Shown here: positions 52,399 through 59,912 of the stretch, piece after piece
How positions within the stretch are numbered: position 1 is the stretch's first letter
Layout: every line of letters starts with the position of its first letter
Made by a program: the position numbers and the translations under genes
The notes under the pieces: generated by a model
The model's input: the letters and a program-made list of their open reading frames with translations, nothing else
What the model was told of the DNA's origin: nothing
Database searches by the model: none
Origin: Luteolibacter sp. SL250
GTDB lineage: Bacteria; Verrucomicrobiota; Verrucomicrobiia; Verrucomicrobiales; Akkermansiaceae
Reading direction: 5' to 3'
Assembly: GCF_026625605.1 (NCBI RefSeq)
Contig: NZ_CP113054.1
Coordinates: forward strand, 1,240,001 to 1,304,000
Length of the DNA stretch: 64,000 nt

Positions 52399-54966
52399 TC
52401 AGGGCCGCTTGGCCGGTGCTTGCAGCACCTTCAGGTCATGGATGGACCAGAAGTTCCCTTTGGCTGATCCAAGCTGGGTCACACGGATGAATCTCGTGGT
52501 GACTGGGGTGAAGGAGATTTCCGTCAGAGGATTCCTTTCCTCCGGCTTCCTGGCGATGACCCTCCACGTTTTGCCATCGTCGGAGATCGAAACTTCGGTG
52601 CCGCGCGGGTAGTCGTTCACCGAACCGCGGGTGTCCAGGATGATCCCGGATGCCTTGACTGGCTTTGTCAGCTCCACCTGGAACCACATGCCGGGAAGCA
52701 TGAACTTGCCGGTGGTGTAGCGGGATCCGGCACTTTCATCGACGGCGCGGACCGCGTCGCCGCTCTTCTCCGAAGCGCTGACCTTGATTTGTGATGCCGG
52801 CATATATTGGGGCAGCCGGTCCATGAGTTCCTGGTAGGTCCAAGGTGTGGTCCGGGAAGCGGTGTCCTTCCGTGCCTGTGCGACGTCGGCATGCTGGATG
52901 AAGCTCCCCCGGTTGCCGAAGCTGTTGCGGATGTAACTCATGACGGACGCGATCCATTCGTCGTCATCCCCGCCCATCGGGATCATCAGGCCTTCGTATT
53001 TCTTCCCTTCGATCTCACCTTCGAGACCCTTTAGAAGGACGTAGATCCCGCCGTTTGGATTGTTGTTCACGATCTTGGAGCCGACAAAAGGAGGCGCGAG
53101 CATCGCTCCCTTCAGTCCCGCAATCTCACTCCCTTTGCCATCCATGCCATGGCACGCCGCGCAGACGGAATTGTAGATCTCCTGGCCCTTCTTCATGACC
53201 AGACGTTGTTGGTCGGACATTCCCGCCTGATTTTGGCCGCCTTGGAGAAGGTGTCTTCCGATCTGGGTGACGCCTTTGGCTGAAGAACCTTCAACCGTTT
53301 CCTGGATGAATTTCATGTGGTCGGGCCACGCGAGATATTTCGCTGTCAGGATGCCCTGGAGAGTCACGGCCGGATCCGGATCCTTGGCGAGATTCTGAAT
53401 GTCCTTCTGGAAAGAAGAGTCTCCGTTGAGGAAAAGGGTTTCGCTGACGCGAATCGCATTCGTACGTATCTGTGGGTCCGCGTCCGCCATCTGCCCGCGG
53501 ATGATTTGCGGGGTGAGCGCACCCAGACCCTGGAGGGTCCAGAGCGCGTGGATGCGCGCGAATGGATTTCCCTCACTCCGGACGATGTTCTCCAGCACCG
53601 GGACGACCGTCTTGTCCTGCCTCAGGACAAGGAGTCGCTGCGCGGTGTCCCGCCACCAGCCATTGGGATGCGAGAGGTGGGCGGTGAGTTGGGCGGAAGT
53701 CTCGTCATACATGCGCGGTTGTTTCACGGGACGGGTGTCCTTGTGTTCCAAGCGCCAGATCCGGCCGTGACCGGAAACCTTGTCGAACTGATATTGTTCG
53801 ACCGCTTTTCTCAGATAACTGCCCGGCCTGACCCAGTTTCCCTCCTGGATGATGCCGCGATACATGTCCGTGATGTACAGCGTGCCATCGGGAGCGTTGG
53901 TGAAATTCACCGGACGGAAGCAGAGGTCAGTGGAACGCAGGAACTCGGACTTCGTCCTCTGGTAGGGATTTGAGAGGACTTTCAAGCCGCCATCGTTGGT
54001 GACGACAGTCCGGCGGACGAGACGCCCCACCGGCTCGCCGAAGAAGACATTGCCCAGAAGCTCCCTTGGAAGCTGATCGCCGCGATAAACGTCGATGCCC
54101 GCGCAAGCTGTGAAGCCGGTGAGAGTTCCATCCGGCTCCCGGACCCGGCTGGGCCCACCTTGGAAGTCGCGCGCCCCGACCAAGGGGAAGACCTCCTTGA
54201 AACCAATGTCGAATTGCTCGGGCGGATTGAACATTCCATAGACAGGTGATGCCTGGAACGTGTTTGGACCGCGTTCACCGCTGGCGTTCACAAACCAGAG
54301 GTTGCCCAGGTCATCCTGGCCAAGTCCCCATTGCCCGCCGTTCGGTTTCGTTTCCTCTTTCTTGATTCCATCGGGAGTCCACCTGAGGCGGATGCTGTTG
54401 AGCGTGGTATAGATGGCGTTATCGAGGGCCCAGACCAAGCCGCTCGGCTGGTGTTCGAGATTCCCTCCACGGGGTCCGCCCCGGTACCAGATTTCCTTTT
54501 TGTCCGCCACTCCGTCGCCGTTCTCGTCCGTGAGCAGGAACAGATCGTTGCTGTTGGTTTCATTGATGACGAGCTGCCCTTTTCCGAGTGGCAGCATCAT
54601 GCGGGGAAGCAGCAGACCTTCGGCGAAAACCGTGTGCTTCTCGAACGTTCCGTCTCCATCCTCGTCGGCATGCATGGAAATCCTGCTGGTTTTCTCCATC
54701 TGGCCGTTGCCATCGATGTCCTGCATGTAGGTCCGCATTTCCGCCACGAACATACGCCCGTTCCCATCGAACACGGTGGCCACCGGCTCGGCGATTTGCG
54801 GCTCGGAAAGCATGAGCTGCATCCGGTAACCATCAGGCACTTCGAAAGAGCTTGCCGCTTCCTGGGGCGACAGCGCTTCCACGGGAGGCATCGCCGGGAA
54901 GTTTGCGTCCTGACCGAGACAGACGGAGAGCGCGGTGAGGGGCGGAATGAGCAGGTGGATTCTCAT
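52399..54966 (-). CDS. PVC-type heme protein: beta-propeller dehydrogenase-like, HEAT, cytochrome c and discoidin domains
   Basis: 855 aa from ATG 54966, with a signal peptide (MRIHLLIPPLTALSVCLGQ). The N-terminal half is the PVC-type membrane-bound dehydrogenase propeller (PVATVFDGNGRMFVAEMRTY, YGMFNPPEQFDIGF, GTLYITDMYRGIIQEGNWV). HEAT-like helices follow (NPFARIHALWTLQGLG), then a cytochrome c domain with CAACH (VCAACHGMDGKGSEIAGLKG) and a C-terminal F5/8 (discoidin) domain (GIILDTRGSVNDYPRGTEVS). Such proteins are expected to oxidise sugars at the surface and pass electrons to the heme. Its start is 55 bases from the GTCCCC palindrome shared with the response-regulator gene. Confidence 0.88.
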   Translation of the reverse strand: MRIHLLIPPLTALSVCLGQDANFPAMPPVEALSPQEAASSFEVPDGYRMQLMLSEPQIAEPVATVFDGNGRMFVAEMRTYMQDIDGNGQMEKTSRISMHADEDGDGTFEKHTVFAEGLLLPRMMLPLGKGQLVINETNSNDLFLLTDENGDGVADKKEIWYRGGPRGGNLEHQPSGLVWALDNAIYTTLNSIRLRWTPDGIKKEETKPNGGQWGLGQDDLGNLWFVNASGERGPNTFQASPVYGMFNPPEQFDIGFKEVFPLVGARDFQGGPSRVREPDGTLTGFTACAGIDVYRGDQLPRELLGNVFFGEPVGRLVRRTVVTNDGGLKVLSNPYQRTKSEFLRSTDLCFRPVNFTNAPDGTLYITDMYRGIIQEGNWVRPGSYLRKAVEQYQFDKVSGHGRIWRLEHKDTRPVKQPRMYDETSAQLTAHLSHPNGWWRDTAQRLLVLRQDKTVVPVLENIVRSEGNPFARIHALWTLQGLGALTPQIIRGQMADADPQIRTNAIRVSETLFLNGDSSFQKDIQNLAKDPDPAVTLQGILTAKYLAWPDHMKFIQETVEGSSAKGVTQIGRHLLQGGQNQAGMSDQQRLVMKKGQEIYNSVCAACHGMDGKGSEIAGLKGAMLAPPFVGSKIVNNNPNGGIYVLLKGLEGEIEGKKYEGLMIPMGGDDDEWIASVMSYIRNSFGNRGSFIQHADVAQARKDTASRTTPWTYQELMDRLPQYMPASQIKVSASEKSGDAVRAVDESAGSRYTTGKFMLPGMWFQVELTKPVKASGIILDTRGSVNDYPRGTEVSISDDGKTWRVIARKPEERNPLTEISFTPVTTRFIRVTQLGSAKGNFWSIHDLKVLQAPAKRP

Positions 54967-55020
54967 GGAACTTCCGGAATAGGGCCGGTCGCCGTGGGTT
55001 CGCAAGGAAAAGGGACGCAT

Positions 55021-55038
55021 GTCCCCGCAAACGGGGAC
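55021..55038 (+). promoter_or_regulatory. GTCCCC-N6-GGGGAC palindrome, site 2
   Basis: GTCCCCGCAAACGGGGAC followed by GAT, between the divergent PVC heme gene (minus, ATG 54966) and the NarL-type response-regulator gene (plus, ATG 55098). Same arms and spacer length as the site at 51434-51451; in both the spacer ends with C before GGGGAC. Confidence 0.6.
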
Positions 55039-55097
55039 GATATGCGACGGACAACGTGGTTGTTGAAATCCCGGTATCTGCGATGGTCAGGGCATCG

Positions 55098-55730
55098 ATG
55101 AGCGAACCAACGAAAACAGTCGTGCTGGTGGAGGATGATGTCCGTCTGCAGAAGCAGCTCATCGAAATCCTGTCCTGCTCCCATGACATAGAATGCCTCT
55201 ATGCCGTTTCATCGGCGGAGGAGGCGCTGGAAAAAATACCATCCCATCCCCCTGACGTCATCCTGATGGACATCAATCTCCCCGGGGCTTCCGGCATCGA
55301 CTGCATCCCGGAACTGAAACGGAAGCTTCCAGGATTGGAAATCGTGATGCTGACCGCCTACGAAGAGGAGGATAATCTCTTCCGTGCGCTCAAGGCCGGA
55401 GCAAGCGGATACCTCATCAAATCGAGCGATCCGCGGGAAATCTATGATGCGATCCGCGACGTCCAGAATGGCGGTGCCCCTTTTTCCAGCCACATTGCAC
55501 GGAAGGTTGTACAATATTTCCGAGCGGAGAAAAAAACGGAGGATGAGAACGCGAGGCTTTCCACCCGCGAACGCGAGGTGCTGGAAATGTTGGCTGGTGG
55601 CTATATCTACAAGGAAGTGGCGGACAAGCTGGACATAACGGTCGAAACGGTCCGCACGTATGTGAAGAGAATCTGCGTGAAGCTGCAGGTCCGCAGCAAG
55701 GTTGAAGCCATCCTCAAATACCGTTCATGA
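55098..55730 (+). CDS. NarL/FixJ-type response regulator
   Basis: 210 aa from ATG 55098, which has an AGGG six bases upstream; in-frame ATGs at 55083 and 55056 (non-ATG) are alternatives. REC domain at 1-125 with VVLVEDD, phosphoacceptor Asp58 (VILMDINLPG), Thr (VMLTAYEEED) and Lys (YLIKSSDP). A LuxR-type helix-turn-helix fills 145-205 (LSTREREVLEMLAGGYIYKEVADKL and TVETVRTYVKRICVKL). It should bind DNA as a dimer when phosphorylated. The kinase gene is convergent with only six bases between stops. The palindrome in its own promoter is a candidate target. Confidence 0.92.
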   Translation: MSEPTKTVVLVEDDVRLQKQLIEILSCSHDIECLYAVSSAEEALEKIPSHPPDVILMDINLPGASGIDCIPELKRKLPGLEIVMLTAYEEEDNLFRALKAGASGYLIKSSDPREIYDAIRDVQNGGAPFSSHIARKVVQYFRAEKKTEDENARLSTREREVLEMLAGGYIYKEVADKLDITVETVRTYVKRICVKLQVRSKVEAILKYRS

Positions 55731-55736
55731 TCGGGA

Positions 55737-57335
55737 TCACGGATAGGGAGCTTTCCGGACGGCCTTATGTTCGAGGGGCGCCCGCAGAAGGATGGCCGTC
55801 CCACATCCTCCGTTTGTTCCGATCTCGACTGATCCACCTATCTGGTTCATCCTCTGCCTGATGTTCTCGAGCCCATTGCCCGCGCCGATGGGTTCATGAA
55901 GCCCCTTGCCATTGTCTGAAACGCGTATTTCCAGATCTCGGTCATCGGCGTCCACCTTGAGGCGGATCTCGGTGGCTTCCGAATGTTTGAGCGCATTGTT
56001 CACCGCTTCCTTGACCGCCATGGTCACGTTGTGACGGAGCTCGCCTGTGACAGGCAGATCCTCGTCCGCAGGTGGGGGCGCGTCGATACGGCAACTGATG
56101 TCCAGCGGACGGCATAACCCGCCGACCATCCGGCAGAGATAGTCGGTGAGGGAACCGAGTCGGTCGTTTTTTGAGTTGAGCATCCAGACCGACTCGGAAA
56201 GCGAAGTGACAAGTTCCCGCGACATGGACGCGATCTCACCGAAATTGCGCATTGCCTCGGGGGTTGGGGCGGTGCTCATCGCATGGGCGCCCAGAAGGGA
56301 AATGTGCGAAAGCCGGGCCCCGAGATCGTCGTGGAGGTCGCGTGCGATCCGGAGCCGCTCGTCCGCGATCATGCGTGCCTCCCGCAAGTGCATCTGAATC
56401 TTTTTCCGGACGAGATGTCGGGCCACGAGAGTGGAGATCCCGGCAGCACCCAGTAAGAATGCGGCCAAATACCAGGGGTTTCTCCAATACGGCGACGCCA
56501 CCCGGACTTCGAAAACGGCAAGTCCATCCGGGGAAATGCCCGAGATGCCGAGCGATTCGACCTCAAAGCGGTAGTCTCCCGGGGGAAGTTTCCCATACTG
56601 GACCTTGAAGGGATCCCCCATCCCGGTACAGAAGACTTCCTTCCAGGTGAATTCGAGAGTTTCGCCGGGTGAGATCCGGGAGGAAGGGTTGACGACCGTC
56701 TTCCAGTCCGCGTGTCCGTTGACGTCGTCATCGGTGATGCAGTAGACCGGAGTGCCTTCCCGGTCGTGGCGGAGCGATGCCATGGAAGGACGCGTTCCCC
56801 CCTTTGCCCAGTCGGTGGACACATCGGCGCCTATCAGCACCCGCGGTGCCGCAGCATCGTTCCGTGCCGTTACGTTGAGATGGCTGATGGCGAAGATCCC
56901 AACTGCTGCAGCAGGTCCCGCCGATGAGATGGTGACAGCCACATTGCGGGCGTCTGGAGGCACTACGATCGATTCGCGGCGGTCGGTCGCGGCGGAATTG
57001 GCTTCGGAACCTTTCCAGCCTGTGCTCTTCCCTTTCACCAGGAACGACTGCTGGGCGATCTGGTCACCGGTGGAATCAAGGAAGCGAACGAGAAAATACA
57101 TCTCCCCGGTCCGTTCGCTCCAATCCGTCTCGTAACCGACAAGGCGATGCCGGATGAACCCCGGACGGGGCTTCACTTCAAACCGGATCTGCGACGAATC
57201 GTAGGGAATCTCGGAACGGCGCCCGGAGGAGGGTCCGCCATCGACGCCGACTTCTATGGTGGTCCGCAGAGGGGAAGCGAACCCCACCTGGGCGGACAGA
57301 AGGAGCATCACGGCTTGGACCCGGTTGCGGCACAT
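55737..57335 (-). CDS. HisKA_3-type sensor kinase with large extracytoplasmic domain
   Basis: 532 aa from ATG 57335 (a TTG 39 bases upstream also gives an open frame). Signal peptide/anchor at the N terminus, about 260 extracytoplasmic residues of beta structure, a membrane helix (PWYLAAFLLGAAGISTLVA, about 303-325), then RIARDLHDDLGARLSHI (HisKA_3 phosphoacceptor His) and HATPase_c (MAVKEAVNNALKHSEATEI, VSDNGKG). The front part includes a GDYRFEVESLGISG segment like the triple-Y beta-sandwich of sugar-responsive sensors in Bacteroidetes and Verrucomicrobia. Convergent with the NarL-type regulator gene, six bases apart, so it is most likely its kinase. Confidence 0.9.
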   Translation of the reverse strand: MCRNRVQAVMLLLSAQVGFASPLRTTIEVGVDGGPSSGRRSEIPYDSSQIRFEVKPRPGFIRHRLVGYETDWSERTGEMYFLVRFLDSTGDQIAQQSFLVKGKSTGWKGSEANSAATDRRESIVVPPDARNVAVTISSAGPAAAVGIFAISHLNVTARNDAAAPRVLIGADVSTDWAKGGTRPSMASLRHDREGTPVYCITDDDVNGHADWKTVVNPSSRISPGETLEFTWKEVFCTGMGDPFKVQYGKLPPGDYRFEVESLGISGISPDGLAVFEVRVASPYWRNPWYLAAFLLGAAGISTLVARHLVRKKIQMHLREARMIADERLRIARDLHDDLGARLSHISLLGAHAMSTAPTPEAMRNFGEIASMSRELVTSLSESVWMLNSKNDRLGSLTDYLCRMVGGLCRPLDISCRIDAPPPADEDLPVTGELRHNVTMAVKEAVNNALKHSEATEIRLKVDADDRDLEIRVSDNGKGLHEPIGAGNGLENIRQRMNQIGGSVEIGTNGGCGTAILLRAPLEHKAVRKAPYP

Positions 57336-57437
57336 AAGGAAATTCAGATATCCGTTTGGATGGGGCAGCGGCAAGTTGGAACAAAGAAATCCGGGATCGG
57401 CTCATCCTCTCTGGTTTGGACCGATGCTCGTGTGGCG

Positions 57438-57753
57438 CTCAAACAGTTTGACCATCCTCAACAGGGTTCCCATCCGTGCCGTTGCTTTCAGAGTGGTTAA
57501 CGCTCAAACCGCCTTTGAAAGTGGATAGGAAAGGGCGAACCGAAAGTGGCGGAACGAGAGGGATTGGTTTGCTGTGCAAACCCGTGCGGATTGGGCTTCG
57601 CGGGTTAGATAAAAGCTCGCTAGCGCTCGCAGGGCACTCGAACCGTTTCGCTTCGCTCAACAGGGTTCTCATCCCTCTCGTTGGCTCGGCAGGTGGGTGA
57701 TGCTCAAGCCGCCTTTGAAGGCTGAATGGAAGGGTTGAGCTTGAAAGTGGCGG
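57438..57753 (+). repeat. diverged direct repeat, two copies about 200 bases apart
   Basis: Copy A at 57438-57552 and copy B at 57637-57753 share CTCAACAGGGTTC, GCTCAA-CCGCCTTTGAA and GAAAGTGGCGG in the same order with nearly the same spacing (offset 199-201). In copy A, TGGCGGAACGAGAGGGATT (57547-57565) is, on the minus strand, like the T-arm and acceptor end of a tRNA; copy B has a similar but diverged GGGTTCTCATCCCTCTCG on the plus strand. The stretch 57336-57925 contains no gene. Possible remnants of tRNA-targeted integration sites, but no full tRNA is present. Confidence 0.5.
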
Positions 57754-57925
57754 TGGAGTAATCTCAGATCGAACTGATCTCTCGGGATTCCCTGATCTGC
57801 TGAATTAATAGGGAGATTTTGGAAGAAATCGAAATTTTCGCGGTTCTGAGCACGTCTCGCGTCGGTTCATCCCCCAGTTTTCAATGGAGTAGGAGGGAAA
57901 TTCCCTAATTCCCTGATTGAGGAAA

Positions 57926-58360
57926 TTACAGGGAAGATAGCTGAGATTCGTCCGCAAGGATCCACTGCCAGGCGGGGATTTGAGCATGACAACGGAGGAA
58001 CTGGATCATTACGGAAGTTTCAAGAGCATGGCCGATATTTGACTTGCCGCTGCGGTCGAATGCCGGGATGAGCGCGGTATCAGTGGGGTATACTTTTCTA
58101 GGATTCACTTGGTGGCGTCTACCCGAGACGGTTGCGATCGGGACGGTGTGGTGAAGAAATGCGTTCTGAAGGTGAGCGAGGTAGTCGCAAAGATGTTCTC
58201 AGCTGACTCCGATTCCTTGGGATTTTAGATCGGCGGAGAATTTCGTGATCGAGAACAAACCTGTCGGGCTGCTTAGAAGTCGGCGGACGAGCCAGCGAAA
58301 ACCAGCGGGATTCGACACCTGATAGCGTTCGATGAGCGAGTTGGATTTCGTCAAGTTTCT
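57926..58360 (-). pseudogene. remnant of an AAA+ ATPase with C-terminal DUF4143 domain
   Basis: On the minus strand a continuous reading gives LIERYQVSNPAGFRWLVRRL and FSITKFSADLKSQGIGVS, then an in-frame TGA (58199-58201), then EHLCDYLAHLQNAFLHHTVP and VNPRKVYPTDTALIPAFDRS. These are the characteristic DUF4143 segments in correct order: the RYxVSNP helix, the FS-x-K-F-x-x-D-L segment, the YLxxLxxAFL strand and the NPRKVYPxDTxLI closing motif. Homology stops after HALETSV (about 58010), and the N-terminal P-loop ATPase domain is missing. The internal stop and both truncations make it a pseudogene. Intact relatives are cytoplasmic ATPases of uncertain role, common in mobile and defence regions. 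Confidence 0.8.
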
Positions 58361-58432
58361 GTGCCTGCTCTGTATTCGAAACTCACGAAGATGAGCTATA
58401 TTAATGGCGGACCCATTCTTTGTCCGGGCTAT

Positions 58433-59896
58433 CTAACGTGTCAAATGGAAGAGCGTGCGGACCGGATCTCCCTTGCCATCTTCCGTGGCGTAAAAAGGAC
58501 GCTTTTCCACATTGAAAGCGCTTTTCGGGCTCACCCCCATGGCGGTGAATATAGTCGCATGCAAGTCCATGATCGACACCGGATCCTTCACCGCAACAAG
58601 GGGCCTGTCATCAGCGGTCGCACCGTGAACGTGACCTCTTTTCATTCCTCCGCCAAACATCAGAACCGAAGAACCACCCGTGAAGTGACGATGCAGGCCA
58701 AAATGTTTCATCTCCTGCAACGTTTCCGATTTTGCGCGGGACTGGTCCGCCGCGTCCGACCCCGGTGTGCCTTCGATCATCATGTCTCGGCTAAACTCAC
58801 TGGCGACGACCACAAGCGTGCGTTCCAACATGTTCCGCTCTTCGAGATCACGAATCAGCCGGGCGATAGGACGGTCAATCTCAGCTTTGAGCCGTGCCGC
58901 CGTCTCATGTCCATTCTCATGGGTGTCCCAGTTTAGAAACGGCACATATTCCGTGGTCACTTCCACGAATCTCGCTCCTTTCTCCGCAAGCCGTCGTGCC
59001 AACAGGCATCCGCGGCCGAACCGGCTGTGACCATATTCTTCGAGAGTTTCACCGGATTCTTGAAAAATGTCGAAGGCTTTCCTCTCCGGGGACCCGAGCA
59101 GACGATGAGCGTTCTCAAGTGCGTTCAGCATCGATTCCTGTTGGTAATCACTCATGAACTCGCGGTGAGGGCTTTTGTCGACCAGCCTCTTATACGCAGC
59201 ATACCGATTTGAGAATCTGCCTGCAGTCATGCCGTTTGGAGGGCTCACGGATCGCCCCGCTTCGTCAGGATAGGGCAGGTTGAACGGACCGAACTCGGCA
59301 CCTAAGAAGCCCCCTGTTGTGAAAGCTTTCAGTTCCTCGCTTTCGCCGATTCCCTCCAGACGCTGACCTACGTTGATGAATGCGGGCATGGCCGGATTCC
59401 TGGGACCCAGCACGCGGGCCATCCATGCCCCGATATGGGGTGCAGCGACTGTCTGCGGAGGCACGTAGCCCGTGTGCCAGTGGTATTGATGGCGAGAATG
59501 TAGAATCGTGCCGAGATCGGGTTGGACATGGGAGCGGATCAAAGTGGCCCGGTCCATCAGTTTGGCGATCTCGTCCAGACCGCGGCTGATTTTCAGGCCG
59601 TCTACTGAGGTGTTAATGGCAGGAAATGTGCTGAGAACCTTTCGGACAGGTAATCCTTTCTCAAACGGTTGATACGCTTTCGGATCGAAAGTTTCGGGCG
59701 ATGCCATACCACCCGCCATCCACAACAAGATACAACAATCTGCAGTTGATTCGGGATGGGACACCTTCTCGGCCATCGTGCGCGGGACGCCCGACATCGA
59801 CGCTGCGAGGGCGGACGCAGAGAGGGCCTTGAGAAATGAGCGCCGGGCAATCCCGGTATCTGAAACATCGAAGGGTAGTGAGGAATGAACGGGCAT
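58433..59896 (-). CDS. DUF1501 family protein (second copy)
   Basis: 487 aa from ATG 59896 (MPVHSSLPFDVSDTGIARRS). Tat-type signal (ARRSFLKALSASALAASMSG), then the DUF1501 domain with ILLWMAGGMASPETFDPKAY at the front, LNWDTHENGHETAARLKAEI in the middle and VVVASEFSRD and GLHRHFTG near the C-terminal metal-binding end. It is only distantly related to the DUF1501 protein at 6684. Its ATG is 16 bases after the stop of the PSD1 gene upstream, reproducing the gene order of the first pair (PSD1 then DUF1501). Confidence 0.92.
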   Translation of the reverse strand: MPVHSSLPFDVSDTGIARRSFLKALSASALAASMSGVPRTMAEKVSHPESTADCCILLWMAGGMASPETFDPKAYQPFEKGLPVRKVLSTFPAINTSVDGLKISRGLDEIAKLMDRATLIRSHVQPDLGTILHSRHQYHWHTGYVPPQTVAAPHIGAWMARVLGPRNPAMPAFINVGQRLEGIGESEELKAFTTGGFLGAEFGPFNLPYPDEAGRSVSPPNGMTAGRFSNRYAAYKRLVDKSPHREFMSDYQQESMLNALENAHRLLGSPERKAFDIFQESGETLEEYGHSRFGRGCLLARRLAEKGARFVEVTTEYVPFLNWDTHENGHETAARLKAEIDRPIARLIRDLEERNMLERTLVVVASEFSRDMMIEGTPGSDAADQSRAKSETLQEMKHFGLHRHFTGGSSVLMFGGGMKRGHVHGATADDRPLVAVKDPVSIMDLHATIFTAMGVSPKSAFNVEKRPFYATEDGKGDPVRTLFHLTR

Positions 59897-59912
59897 GGGC
59901 GTTGGCGATTGT

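Noticed and set aside
57438-57753. Intact tRNA gene
   Set aside because: T-arm-like and acceptor-like pieces are present but no anticodon stem, D arm or matching 5' acceptor strand can be folded.
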